NCBI GenBank assembly: GCA_026399315.1
Contig: JAPLRF010000026.1
Coordinates: forward strand, 28,196 to 92,195
Length of the DNA: 64,000 nucleotides
DNA from: Gammaproteobacteria bacterium
GTDB taxonomy: Bacteria > Pseudomonadota > Gammaproteobacteria > Coxiellales > Coxiellaceae
Direction of reading: 5' to 3'
The notes beneath the pieces were generated by a model. It worked only from the letters and a program-made list of their open reading frames with translations. It searched no databases and was not told the origin of the DNA. Shown one piece after another: positions 17,603-26,850 of the stretch; within the stretch, counting starts at the first letter, position 1, and each line of letters opens with the position of its first letter. Made by a program: the position numbers and the translations under genes.

Positions 17603-18748
17603 CTAAGTTGCCTTGGCCAACGCATCCATCATCGCTCTTAAAAACCGCGCCACTTCGCCACCGGTAATCGCACGATGATCAACGCTGAGTGACAATGGAA
17701 TCATGCGATGCATTTCAAGTGCATTGTCATTATTTAATATCAGTGATTTTGTGATTCTGCCGACGCCAATAATCGCCACGGTGGGCGGCAAAATAATGGG
17801 GTTGGCATACCGTCCTGCGATTGAACCGAAATTGGATAATACAATTGTTGGATCTTTTAAATCAGATTGTGGAATAGACTTTGTTTGCGCTTGGCTTTTA
17901 AAACGCTGCACTGTTTCACGAATTTGTTCATCTGATAAATTGGCCGCGTCTTTAATCACGGGCACAAATAATCCGTGCGGCATATCTACCGCCAAACCTA
18001 AATTAATTTTTTCTTGTTTTTTGATACGCATGGTTTTACCGTCAAAATGCGCATTTAATGCAGGTTCAATTTTAGCGGCTTCAATAATCGCGCGGATAAT
18101 GCGAACGGTAATATCTTGTTTTCCAACCCATGCAAAAATATCGGCGTCATCAATAATCGTAACGGGAACGATATCTTGATGTGATTTTTGCATGCTCATG
18201 ACCATTGCGCGTCTGATGCCGGAGAGTGGTTCCCAGTCAGACGTGTCAGTTTCTGTTGAACTGGGTGCTGCTGCTTTTTGCGTGCCGATTGCATTTTTCA
18301 CATCGTCTGCTGTGATGCGCTCACCGCCATATTTTATTTCCGATAAATTCACACCGAGTTGTCGTGCCAATGCCCTGACAGCGGGCGTTGCTTTAATATT
18401 TGAATGTGCTTCGATTGTTGTTGATGAAAATTGTTTTTCAGAAATAATTTTTTCAGACTGCTCGATTTTGCCGACAACGGTTCCTGTGTCTTTGGGGAAA
18501 TCATTGGGATCAGGTTCACCCTGAAATCCAATTAAGGGTTTTCCTGTTAAGACTGTTTCGTTGGGTTCGCCGAACAGTTTTTCAATCACGGCATCAAAGG
18601 GGGCAGGGACATCAACCAGGGCTTTGGCTGTTTCCATAGCGACAATGGGCTGATCTTTGGTGACAGTTTCCCCTTCTTTAACGTACCATTCACGGATAAT
18701 TGCATCGGGTAAACCTTCGCCGAGATCGGGTAACTTGAATATTTTCAT
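17603..18748 (-). CDS. 2-oxoacid dehydrogenase E2 (dihydrolipoyl acyltransferase)
   Basis: 381 residues from the ATG at 18748, chosen over 18754 because AAGG is then 7 bases upstream. Domains in order: lipoyl domain (1-80, lipoyl Lys in ETAKALVDVP), peripheral subunit-binding domain (about 123-157, ATPAVRALARQLGVNLSEI), then the catalytic core ending SVDHRAITGGEVARFL. The usual DHRxxDG reads DHRAITGG; the His is kept but the Asp position is Thr. With leucine dehydrogenase and E1 genes at 21.5-24.6 kb it most likely belongs to the branched-chain 2-oxoacid complex, from which it is separated by a 2.6-kb insert. Confidence 0.9.
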   Translation of the reverse strand: MKIFKLPDLGEGLPDAIIREWYVKEGETVTKDQPIVAMETAKALVDVPAPFDAVIEKLFGEPNETVLTGKPLIGFQGEPDPNDFPKDTGTVVGKIEQSEKIISEKQFSSTTIEAHSNIKATPAVRALARQLGVNLSEIKYGGERITADDVKNAIGTQKAAAPSSTETDTSDWEPLSGIRRAMVMSMQKSHQDIVPVTIIDDADIFAWVGKQDITVRIIRAIIEAAKIEPALNAHFDGKTMRIKKQEKINLGLAVDMPHGLFVPVIKDAANLSDEQIRETVQRFKSQAQTKSIPQSDLKDPTIVLSNFGSIAGRYANPIILPPTVAIIGVGRITKSLILNNDNALEMHRMIPLSLSVDHRAITGGEVARFLRAMMDALAKAT

Positions 18749-18918
18749 GTACATGCCTTGTCTTTTGGGAACGAAAACGCCATTTTACGTAAGTTAATGC
18801 AAAATCACAATTTAATAAAATGGTAAGGTTTAACTGATATCATTGTGCTATGGCTGAATAAGGAAATGTTCGGGCGAATATAACCTATAATCAAGATGAT
18901 AAGGTAAATGGTGCTGCG

Positions 18919-21489
18919 ATGCCAACTGGCAATGATTCTTCTAAAAGTTTCGTTTTGATTGACCCTGATGCTGTCGATTTTACATCACCTAGCAATGCAG
19001 AATATATTGCAGGTGGTGATCAACTGCGTAATATCAATTCTTATGCATATCTGTTAGCGATCGCTGAAGAAATTTTTAAATCAGGCGAAGAGCATAAAGA
19101 AGCAATAGAAAACCTAAAATCTTATAATTTATTAATTCGATTTCAAGCGCATAATAAAATAAACGATAAATTTGAATATGATCACGAGATGGCTTACGGT
19201 GATTTTTACACGCTGTTTATTAATGCATTGGAAAGAGATTGCGAGAATAAATTATTTGAAAAAAATGAAATGCTGACTCAAATTGTTCGTGCTGCTTATT
19301 TAAATGACAATAAGGCATTAGAGCGCGCAGCCATAATGAATGCCCGCACAATTGAGAATGTGGTGCACACAGAAAAAAAAGGTGCTGAAAAAAAAATCAC
19401 AAAGAATTTAAATAAGGGTGAAAAAAAAGTTAATGAAATAACACCCCAAGACACCAATTTTGCCAAAAATAAACTTAAATCGATTGCTGTTAATATAGTC
19501 GTGGAAGCAACAAAAGATAAACCAAGAAGCAAACTTGGCGAATTATCTCGGCATTTTGCTAAATCAGGAAAATATGATTTTAAACCCATGTCGACGACCA
19601 GCCTTGTTTCTATTAGAAAATACACCAACACACATTTTGGTGAAGCAGTTGAACTGCGTAAGGGCACGCAAGCGCAATATCATCAAGGTAAACCGCGCGT
19701 AGCGCCAACCTATCTTAGAAAAGTGAATGATAATAAGGATGTAAATAACCCAGATAAAATCACTGATCTCTATATTAATAATTTAGGTCGAGACCGTTTT
19801 GCAGCATCAGACAAGCTCGCGGATAAAAAAGATATTCATGAGCGTATTTTTGAATCGAGACTCACTGCAGTCTTAGAGACAGCTGAAATAGGTTGCATTT
19901 TTCAAATTATATCTGGGCCGCTAAACGAACTTGAAAAATTGCAAGTTGCAGACGGACGGAAAATTATTTTTGAAAAGGTGCAAAATAGCTGGTTTGTGCA
20001 TTTTAGTGATGAAGAGGGTGTTTTGCAAAGAAAACCCATTGCTGCGTTCACTGATGTAGGTGGACCTGGTATTACTGTATTAAATAAATTAAATAATGAG
20101 ACTTTACCCGTCACGGTTGTTGGCAGTGATCGCGATATATTGAAAACGGTCACTTTATCGTTTTGTAACGGATTAATTATTCCAGATGCGCGTAGCAATC
20201 TTGCTGTCATTACCCTGCCAGCCGATCATGGCTTGATGGATAAGAAGTTCGTTACACGTTTGAGTGAAAAAGCAGATGCTAAGGCTGCATTTCAGGAAAT
20301 GTTTGATATCGTCAATGGCGCCGGTAAAGTGCCCGTTCAAGATTTTTATATTAGCGAGAAAGTGGAAAAGCTGCTTTATGGTGTGAATGGGGATGATTCA
20401 TTAGATGCGGCCTCAAAGGAAGAAGAAATTACAGACTTATTGAATGCGAGCTTTAAAAAAATATTGGGTATTGACAATCCAATGCGATCAGATAAAAAAT
20501 TAAGCCAAGCAGAACAGCAAGCCGTTTATTTTCATTTCATGAAATATGAATTAAGTAATTTTATTATTGAAAAAATAAAACCAAAAGAATTTAACATGTC
20601 GTGTAAAGATGGCATTGATCGCGGCGGTGTTTCATCGGCTTACTGTCATTTGATAAAATCAATTGAATTAAATATGCCTATCTCTAACGCAGAATTTGAT
20701 CGCGCACTGCATGCATCAGCAACGAATATTAAAGGCCGCGGTGTTAATAATAATTCATTGCTGATTTGGAATGCGATAAATGGCTATATCGAAGGGTTTC
20801 AGAAGCAGGGGCGGGAGCTCGCGCGCGAACCTAGCGCTAAGAATAATGTTACTGCAATATCAGGAATCCCAGCTTGGTTAGTGGAATGGCGCAATAAAAA
20901 TGCACCTAAAAACACAAAGCGCTATTTTATGAATGAGCTTGAAAGCTATGCGCGTGGCAGAGAAAATTTAAATCAACATGCATTCTTTGCGCGTAAAGAT
21001 GGCTTAACTGATAAAGTCATAAAATTATCTGTCACAAAAAAATTATTAGCACTTTTAGAGTCAGGAACTGTTCTTGAATTTTCAAAAGAAGAACGAAAGG
21101 CTTTAGAAGACGGTAAATTGGGAAAGCTGCATAAAGACATCATGAAAGGAATGGGGCTATCGCTTTATACAAAAGATTATTTTATTAAAAAGCTTGAAGC
21201 TTATAAGGCTGTTCGAAATAATCCTGAGAAAGAAGGTATAAATGAATTCCAGGGTATAAACAGCTTTCCTGGAAAAAGCAAAAAGGAAAAAATTCTTGCT
21301 GTTGATCTAATCATAAATTATTTAAAGGTGGGAGAAAGGCCTGTTCTTTCTCTTATGCAATGGTGCGCATTAAATGACGGCCGCCTCGGAAAAATAATCA
21401 AAGAGATGAAAAAAATGGGAATCGATTTGTCAGAATTAAAGCCTATACCGCACGAAAAACAGCATTCAACTGGCAATTTCTGTTTTTAA
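18919..21489 (+). CDS. Putative effector with CX5R phosphatase motif, 856 aa
   Basis: Large protein without signal peptide or membrane segments, Lys/Asn-rich and lower in GC than the flanking metabolic genes. The one motif I recognise is NMSCKDGIDRGG (Cys562, Arg568). It matches the CX5R loop of phosphoinositide phosphatases such as SopB/IpgD and Legionella SidF/SidP (CKSGKDRTG), although the Thr after Arg is Gly. The N-terminal 550 residues and the helical C-terminus (680-856) match nothing I know. It lies opposite to, and between, E1 beta and E2, its stop overlapping that of E1 beta by 4 bases. Secretion by a Dot/Icm-type system is an inference. Confidence 0.6.
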   Translation: MPTGNDSSKSFVLIDPDAVDFTSPSNAEYIAGGDQLRNINSYAYLLAIAEEIFKSGEEHKEAIENLKSYNLLIRFQAHNKINDKFEYDHEMAYGDFYTLFINALERDCENKLFEKNEMLTQIVRAAYLNDNKALERAAIMNARTIENVVHTEKKGAEKKITKNLNKGEKKVNEITPQDTNFAKNKLKSIAVNIVVEATKDKPRSKLGELSRHFAKSGKYDFKPMSTTSLVSIRKYTNTHFGEAVELRKGTQAQYHQGKPRVAPTYLRKVNDNKDVNNPDKITDLYINNLGRDRFAASDKLADKKDIHERIFESRLTAVLETAEIGCIFQIISGPLNELEKLQVADGRKIIFEKVQNSWFVHFSDEEGVLQRKPIAAFTDVGGPGITVLNKLNNETLPVTVVGSDRDILKTVTLSFCNGLIIPDARSNLAVITLPADHGLMDKKFVTRLSEKADAKAAFQEMFDIVNGAGKVPVQDFYISEKVEKLLYGVNGDDSLDAASKEEEITDLLNASFKKILGIDNPMRSDKKLSQAEQQAVYFHFMKYELSNFIIEKIKPKEFNMSCKDGIDRGGVSSAYCHLIKSIELNMPISNAEFDRALHASATNIKGRGVNNNSLLIWNAINGYIEGFQKQGRELAREPSAKNNVTAISGIPAWLVEWRNKNAPKNTKRYFMNELESYARGRENLNQHAFFARKDGLTDKVIKLSVTKKLLALLESGTVLEFSKEERKALEDGKLGKLHKDIMKGMGLSLYTKDYFIKKLEAYKAVRNNPEKEGINEFQGINSFPGKSKKEKILAVDLIINYLKVGERPVLSLMQWCALNDGRLGKIIKEMKKMGIDLSELKPIPHEKQHSTGNFCF

Positions 21490-22463
21490 TAATCCATCAC
21501 CACCTTAACCACCTTCATAATCCGCTCCACGCTGGGCATATAATTTTTTTCCAACTGCGCATAAGGCATCACGGTGTCGTAACCGGTGACACGTTGAATA
21601 GGTGCCTGCAATGAATCAAGTGCGTATTCTGCTAATTGTGCAGCAATTTCAGCTGCAACGCCGCCACTGCGCGGTGCTTCAGCAACAATCACGCAGCGCC
21701 CTGTTTTTTCAACAGATGTTAAAATGGTTTCCATATCAATCGGCGATATGCTTGCCAAATCTATTATTTCTGCGGAAACACCTTCGTTTTCCAATTGTTC
21801 TGCGGCTTCCACTGTTTCTTTAATCATGGCGCCCCAGGCAATTAAAGTAACATCATTGCCGGGTTTAACGATAAAACATTTGTCGAGCGGCAGGGCTTTG
21901 CCGTTATCTGGCACTTCTTGTTTTACCAGACGATAAATTCTTTTCGGTTCCAAAAATAAAACAGGATCGGGATTTCTGATGGCTGCTAATAATAATCCAT
22001 AGGCTTTTGCAGGTGAAGAAGGAATCACCACGCGGATGCCGGGAATATGCGCGAATAACGCTTCCATGCTTTCTGAATGGTGTTCAGGCGCATGAATACC
22101 GCCGCCATAAGGGGCACGAAAAACCAATGGGCAGTGTAATCGCCCGCGAGTACGATTGCGTAATCGTGCTGCGTGCGACAGAATTTGATCTACTGCAGAA
22201 TAAATAAAGCCCATAAATTGAAATTCAGCGATGGGTTTTAAGCCTTGTGCGGCCATGCCGATAGTCATCCCTGCAATCATGCTTTCGGCCAGTGGTGTAT
22301 CCAGTACGCGCTCAGGGCCGAATTTTTCAAGTAAGCCAACAGTCGTGCGAAAAACACCGCCATTCACAGCAATATCTTCACCCAAAATGACAACATTGTT
22401 ATCGTGTGTCATTTCGTAGGCAATGGCTTGGTTAACAGCTTCGACTAAAGTAATGGCGCTCAT
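21486..22463 (-). CDS. 2-oxoacid dehydrogenase E1 component, beta subunit
   Basis: 325 residues, the usual length. It forms the alpha2beta2 E1 with the next gene. Family segments visible: VILGEDIAVNGGVFRTT, PLAESMIAGMTIGMAAQGLKPIAEFQFMGF split over two strands, HCPLVFRAPYGGG, and VIVAEAPRSGGVAAEI. The ATG overlaps the E1 alpha stop codon, indicating coupled translation. The substrate is probably branched-chain 2-oxoacids given the adjoining leucine dehydrogenase, though pyruvate cannot be excluded from sequence. Confidence 0.92.
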   Translation of the reverse strand: MSAITLVEAVNQAIAYEMTHDNNVVILGEDIAVNGGVFRTTVGLLEKFGPERVLDTPLAESMIAGMTIGMAAQGLKPIAEFQFMGFIYSAVDQILSHAARLRNRTRGRLHCPLVFRAPYGGGIHAPEHHSESMEALFAHIPGIRVVIPSSPAKAYGLLLAAIRNPDPVLFLEPKRIYRLVKQEVPDNGKALPLDKCFIVKPGNDVTLIAWGAMIKETVEAAEQLENEGVSAEIIDLASISPIDMETILTSVEKTGRCVIVAEAPRSGGVAAEIAAQLAEYALDSLQAPIQRVTGYDTVMPYAQLEKNYMPSVERIMKVVKVVMDY

Positions 22464-23533
22464 GAATTTTCCAATAAATCATTTCGTTGATCAATCATCG
22501 CGTCGGGTAATGTTTCATACATAAAATCAAACATCGATTCCGGCTTTTGTTTTTCACGTAAAAAATAAGTTGAAATTTCTTTTTCAACAAATTCTTTTGT
22601 TGTGCGCTGTAATTCAGCTTCCTTGTTTTTATCCCAATGACCTTGCGCTTCCAAATAATATCCTAAGCGTGCAATCGGTTCTTTTTTCCAGGCATTTTTT
22701 TTATCTTCTGGGTCTGAGTAACGTGACGCATCATCTACGGTTGTGTGATCTGCTAAGCGATAAGTGACAGCTTCAATCACCGTTGCTTTACCGCCATTGC
22801 GTGCTTGTAAGATAGCTTGTTGAATCACATCGAGCATGGCAATGGCATCGTTACCGTCTACTTGAATACAATTTAATCCTGCTGCAATCGCTTTTTGTGC
22901 GAGTGTTTCGCAAGCCGTTTGTTTTTCACGTGGAACAGAAATGGCCCATTGATTATTATCAATTACAAAAACAACGGGTAAATTCCATGCGCCGGCTAAA
23001 TTGAGCGCTTCGTAAAAATCGCCTTTTGACGTGCCGCCATCGCCAATTTCAGTCACCACAACGCGTTTTTCTTTTCTGTATTTAATGGCATAAGCAACAC
23101 CGGTTGCGTGTAAGCATTGTGTTGCAATCGGAACACAGATGGGAAAATCTTGATTGGCAGCGGCGGATGCGTTGCCGCGTTCATCGCCAGACCAATACGC
23201 CAAAATATCTGACAGTGCATAACCGCGTTGAATTAAAACACCGTGATCGCGATAAAAAGGGCAGAGCACGTCGTCTTTTTGCATGGCCATACCAACAGGA
23301 ATAAAAACGCCTTCTTGTCCGAGTGATGATGGAAAAGTACCTATTTTTCCAGTGCGATGTAAATTCACCATTTGACTATCGAACACGCGCAATAAGGTCA
23401 TGCGTTTGTATAAATCAATTAATAATTCCGGCGTGGCAAAGTCGGGAAAGGTTTGTGTTGGTTGAGATTGCTCATCCAAATATTGCAAATAAGGGATGAT
23501 AAATGAGGCGACGGTTTTTAATTTGGTCGGCAT
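22460..23533 (-). CDS. 2-oxoacid dehydrogenase E1 component, alpha subunit
   Basis: 357 residues from the ATG at 23533 (MPTKLKTV). A longer frame to 23596 would overlap the leucine dehydrogenase gene and adds a non-family N-terminus. The thiamine-diphosphate motif runs from EIGDGGTSKGDFYEALN to VIDNNQWAIS (GDG ... NN). The HTTVDDASRY segment is the phosphorylation-loop equivalent seen in E1 alpha. It decarboxylates the 2-oxoacid and acylates the E2 lipoyl group. Middle gene of the leucine dehydrogenase-E1 alpha-E1 beta operon. Confidence 0.92.
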   Translation of the reverse strand: MPTKLKTVASFIIPYLQYLDEQSQPTQTFPDFATPELLIDLYKRMTLLRVFDSQMVNLHRTGKIGTFPSSLGQEGVFIPVGMAMQKDDVLCPFYRDHGVLIQRGYALSDILAYWSGDERGNASAAANQDFPICVPIATQCLHATGVAYAIKYRKEKRVVVTEIGDGGTSKGDFYEALNLAGAWNLPVVFVIDNNQWAISVPREKQTACETLAQKAIAAGLNCIQVDGNDAIAMLDVIQQAILQARNGGKATVIEAVTYRLADHTTVDDASRYSDPEDKKNAWKKEPIARLGYYLEAQGHWDKNKEAELQRTTKEFVEKEISTYFLREKQKPESMFDFMYETLPDAMIDQRNDLLENS

Positions 23534-23558
23534 AATATAGTTACTCAGTTGACAGCAT

Positions 23559-24629
23559 TTATTGACGCAGCCTTTCAAACGCCATTTCTTCCGCAATTGC
23601 AGTTGTTGTTTTCCCGCTGAACGCTGCGCGTTCTAACATTATTAACACGATATCATAAATTTGATTTACCTTAGCATCTACCATCGATAAATCTTGATAA
23701 GCATAAGTCATTGCGGCATTAATTAAACCGCCTGAGTTAATTAAAAAATCGGGCAGATATAAAATATCTCGCGCTTGCATTGTCGCTGAATTGCTGCGAT
23801 GTGCTAATTGATTATTGGCAATGCCGGCAATAATTTTTGCTGTGGTGTGTTGAATAAAATTTTGGGTGATGGTGCCGCCCATTGCGCACGGAGAAAAAAT
23901 ATCACAAGGCAATCTTTCTGCTTTATCGGTATCAACGGTTGCCACATTGAAATCAGCAACACATTTTTCAAGTGCTGTTTTATTAATATCTGAAATAGTG
24001 ACCTTGGCGCCATGAGCAACCAAATCTTTAACAAGATGATATCCCGCATGTCCAACGCCTTGCACTACAACATGAATATCTGCAAAATCATCGCGCTGTA
24101 ATTTGAATTTCAGTGCTGCCTGCATTGCGCGAAAAACACCGCGTGCGGTTGAGTGCGAAGGATCTTCATCGACGCGCCCAGGCCCTTTTGCGCCACAAAC
24201 ATAAGGTGTGCGTTCAAAGATGGTTGTCATGTCTTCAACGGAGGATCCCACATCAACGGCCGTAATATAACGCCCATTTAATTCATTAACGAAATCACCA
24301 AACGAACGAAAAATTGCTTTTTTTGCTTCTATGTCAGTGAGATTTTTAGGTTTGAGGATGATCGCTTTTGCGCCGCCGTGTGATAAACCACAGGCTGCCG
24401 CTTTCAATGTCATGCTGTAGGACAAGCGCAGCGCATCTTTTAAAGCCAATTCAGGGGCAGGGTACGTGTAAAAACGACAACCGCCCAATGCTGGCCCTAA
24501 TTGTGTGTTGTGCACTGCAATAATGGCGTGTAGGCCAGTTTTAGAGTCAATTTTAGTGTGGATATCGCCAAATCCAAGCATTTTTGCGTAACGGATCAGT
24601 GCGCTGTAATGGGGAGTGCGTTGTTTCAT
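23559..24629 (-). CDS. Leucine/valine/phenylalanine-type amino acid dehydrogenase
   Basis: 356 residues of the Glu/Leu/Phe/Val dehydrogenase family. Substrate-binding segment GPALGGCRFY, catalytic Lys in SHGGAKAII, Asp in TAVDVGSS, and the Rossmann NAD motif VVQGVGHAGYHLV. It oxidatively deaminates leucine, valine or isoleucine to the 2-oxoacids that the following E1/E2 complex converts to acyl-CoA. It is first in the operon; the 217 bases upstream, shared with the divergent aminotransferase gene, hold the promoters. Confidence 0.93.
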   Translation of the reverse strand: MKQRTPHYSALIRYAKMLGFGDIHTKIDSKTGLHAIIAVHNTQLGPALGGCRFYTYPAPELALKDALRLSYSMTLKAAACGLSHGGAKAIILKPKNLTDIEAKKAIFRSFGDFVNELNGRYITAVDVGSSVEDMTTIFERTPYVCGAKGPGRVDEDPSHSTARGVFRAMQAALKFKLQRDDFADIHVVVQGVGHAGYHLVKDLVAHGAKVTISDINKTALEKCVADFNVATVDTDKAERLPCDIFSPCAMGGTITQNFIQHTTAKIIAGIANNQLAHRSNSATMQARDILYLPDFLINSGGLINAAMTYAYQDLSMVDAKVNQIYDIVLIMLERAAFSGKTTTAIAEEMAFERLRQ

Positions 24630-24846
24630 TGATACCTGCTCTTTATATGTACAGAATGGATTGTAATACGCTGTATATTATCAAGAATGTTGAAGAATGG
24701 TAGCATTTTATTTTGTTTGGGCTAATTCATTGTTATTAATCAAAAATAACAAAAATACCCATTAAGCTGAAAAGACATTATTTTTTAATAGTATTTTAAT
24801 ATTCTTTCGTTATCATAGTCATGAGTAAAATTAGATAGGAAATGAC

Positions 24847-26079
24847 ATGACTACTCCCGGCGTTTCACAGCGTGGCCAGCAGGTTATTGCTTCCCCTATT
24901 CGAAAATTTCTACCCTTAATGCAGGATGCGCAACAGCGCGGCATAAAGGTGCATCAGTTGAATACGGGTGATCCTGATTTACAAACGCCTGATGCTTTTT
25001 TCGACGCGATCAAAAGCTACCCCAGTCAAAATTTACATTATGCGCCAAGCCCAGGTATTGCTGCGCACGTTGCTGCTTGGATTGAATATTACAGACAATT
25101 TAATGTCATCCTTGAGCCTAAAAATATTATTCCGACCGTGGGTTGCGCTGAAGCCATTTTATTGGCGCTGCTTGCCGTTGCGGATGCGGGTGATGAAATA
25201 CTGGTTTTTGAGCCCTTATACGTGAGTTATAAATCTTTTGCGACGATGATTGGTCTAACGCTGGTGCCCATTACATTAAAAAACAGTGATGGTTTTGCGC
25301 TACCGTCAATGTCAATTATTGAAAGTAAAATCACATCCAAAACAAAAGCTATTGTGATTATTAATCCTGATAACCCGACCGGTAAATTATGGTCTGATGA
25401 AGAGTTAGATGTGGTTGTGGCTGTCGCGAAAAAACACCATTTGTTTATTATCGCAGATGAAACTTACCGTGAAATTCGTTTTAGCGGTGAGGCATCCTCT
25501 TTGTTATCGCGTGATGATGCGCGCAATCATTTAATTTTAGTGGATAGCAGTTCTAAGCGGTTTTCAATGCCCGGTGCGCGCGTAGGATGTGTTGCTTCTT
25601 TTAATTTAGACATTATGGCGGCGATTTTAAAATTCGCCCAAGCGCGCTTGTCTGTTGGTACCTTGGAACAGCATGCCTTAATTCCGCTGTTGAAAAACTC
25701 AAAAGAATATACAAACCCCGTTTGTGCGGAATATCATCGTCGTCGCGATATTGTCTATCGCGCACTTTCTACAATTGACGGTGTTATTGCATCAAAACCA
25801 GAAGGCGCTTTTTATATTTATGCGAGTCTGCCGGTCGATTCAGCAGAAAATTTCGTAAAATTTTTAATTCGGGATTTTAATCATGAGGGTGAAACGGTTA
25901 TGCTTTCACCGATGTCGGATTTTTATATCACGCCGGGTTTAGGTCACACTGAAATTCGCATTGCCTATGTTTTGAATATTGATTTGTTGTCGCGCGCAAT
26001 TGATATTTTAAGAATGGCACTAGCGGTTTATCCGGGCAAGTGTGATATCGTTTTGGATGAAATTGAATCTGTTGTTTAA
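24847..26079 (+). CDS. PLP-dependent class I aminotransferase
   Basis: 410 residues, fold-type I. Seen: HQLNTGDPDLQTP at the N-terminus, cofactor-contact segment NPDNPTGKLWSDEEL, Asp of IIADETYREI, Schiff-base Lys in DSSSKRFSMPGARVG, and the C-terminal carboxylate-binding Arg in TEIRIAYV. This places it in the aspartate/aromatic/alanine aminotransferase group; the amino donor cannot be told. Divergent from leucine dehydrogenase and followed after 21 bases by the glycerophosphodiesterase gene, so probably co-transcribed with it. Confidence 0.88.
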   Translation: MTTPGVSQRGQQVIASPIRKFLPLMQDAQQRGIKVHQLNTGDPDLQTPDAFFDAIKSYPSQNLHYAPSPGIAAHVAAWIEYYRQFNVILEPKNIIPTVGCAEAILLALLAVADAGDEILVFEPLYVSYKSFATMIGLTLVPITLKNSDGFALPSMSIIESKITSKTKAIVIINPDNPTGKLWSDEELDVVVAVAKKHHLFIIADETYREIRFSGEASSLLSRDDARNHLILVDSSSKRFSMPGARVGCVASFNLDIMAAILKFAQARLSVGTLEQHALIPLLKNSKEYTNPVCAEYHRRRDIVYRALSTIDGVIASKPEGAFYIYASLPVDSAENFVKFLIRDFNHEGETVMLSPMSDFYITPGLGHTEIRIAYVLNIDLLSRAIDILRMALAVYPGKCDIVLDEIESVV

Positions 26080-26100
26080 TCTATAAGGATCGAATGAAAA

Positions 26101-26850
26101 ATGACAATCAAAAATTGGCCATTGTCTTTTGCTATTGCGCATCGTGGTGCATCCCTTTTAGCGCCTGAAAACACAATTTCCGCTTTAAAAAAGGCAAAAG
26201 AGCAGGGTGCGCATTCAGTTGAATGTGATATTCAATTAACCCGCGACCAGCAGCCAGTTATTTTCCACGATGAAACATTGGCACGCACAAGTAATGGGCG
26301 TGGACGTTTGTGTGATGCCACATTAGCAAGAATTCAAGCGCTCGATGCAGGCACCTGGTTTTCCGCGGATTACAAAGATGAGCGTGTGCCGACATTAGAG
26401 GAGTGGCTAAAAACCGCCGCAAATTTAAAATTAAATTTAAATTTAGAAATGAAAGCAATCAGTAAAAAAGAATCCATTACCCTTGCGACATTATTAATTG
26501 ATCATTTACAAAAATTTTGGCCGGCGCATTCAACTTCATTGTTGATTTCAAGCAGCAATCAATTTGCGTTAATGCAAGTTGCAGAGCGAGCAAAAAGTTT
26601 ACCCTTAGGATTCATCACTGAAAAAATACTAACAGAAAAAAATGCGGTTGAATTAAATAAAGCGAACATTGTTTCTGTGCACCAACTACATTCACAATTA
26701 AATCAAAAATATATCGACATGCTGCATGCAAATGATTTAAATGTATTGGCTTATACTATTAATGATTTAGACCGCGCTAAAGAATTACAGGCGATGGGAG
26801 TTGATGGCATTTTTACAGACAATGATATCTTGTTTAAAATGCCCGGTTAA
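26101..26850 (+). CDS. Glycerophosphodiester phosphodiesterase
   Basis: 249 residues, cytoplasmic GDPD of UgpQ size, with no signal peptide. TIM-barrel signatures: IAHRGASLLAPENTISAL (catalytic His/Arg), VECDIQLTRD (metal-binding Glu and Asp), FHDETLARTSNGRG (second His), LNLEMKA, and VDGIFTDN at the last strand. It hydrolyses glycerophosphodiesters to glycerol-3-phosphate and an alcohol. The stop overlaps that of the convergent asparaginase gene by 4 bases. Confidence 0.92.
   Translation: MTIKNWPLSFAIAHRGASLLAPENTISALKKAKEQGAHSVECDIQLTRDQQPVIFHDETLARTSNGRGRLCDATLARIQALDAGTWFSADYKDERVPTLEEWLKTAANLKLNLNLEMKAISKKESITLATLLIDHLQKFWPAHSTSLLISSSNQFALMQVAERAKSLPLGFITEKILTEKNAVELNKANIVSVHQLHSQLNQKYIDMLHANDLNVLAYTINDLDRAKELQAMGVDGIFTDNDILFKMPG

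Noticed and set aside
23534..23596. N-terminal extension of E1 alpha
   Set aside because: It overlaps the leucine dehydrogenase 3' end and has no family resemblance.
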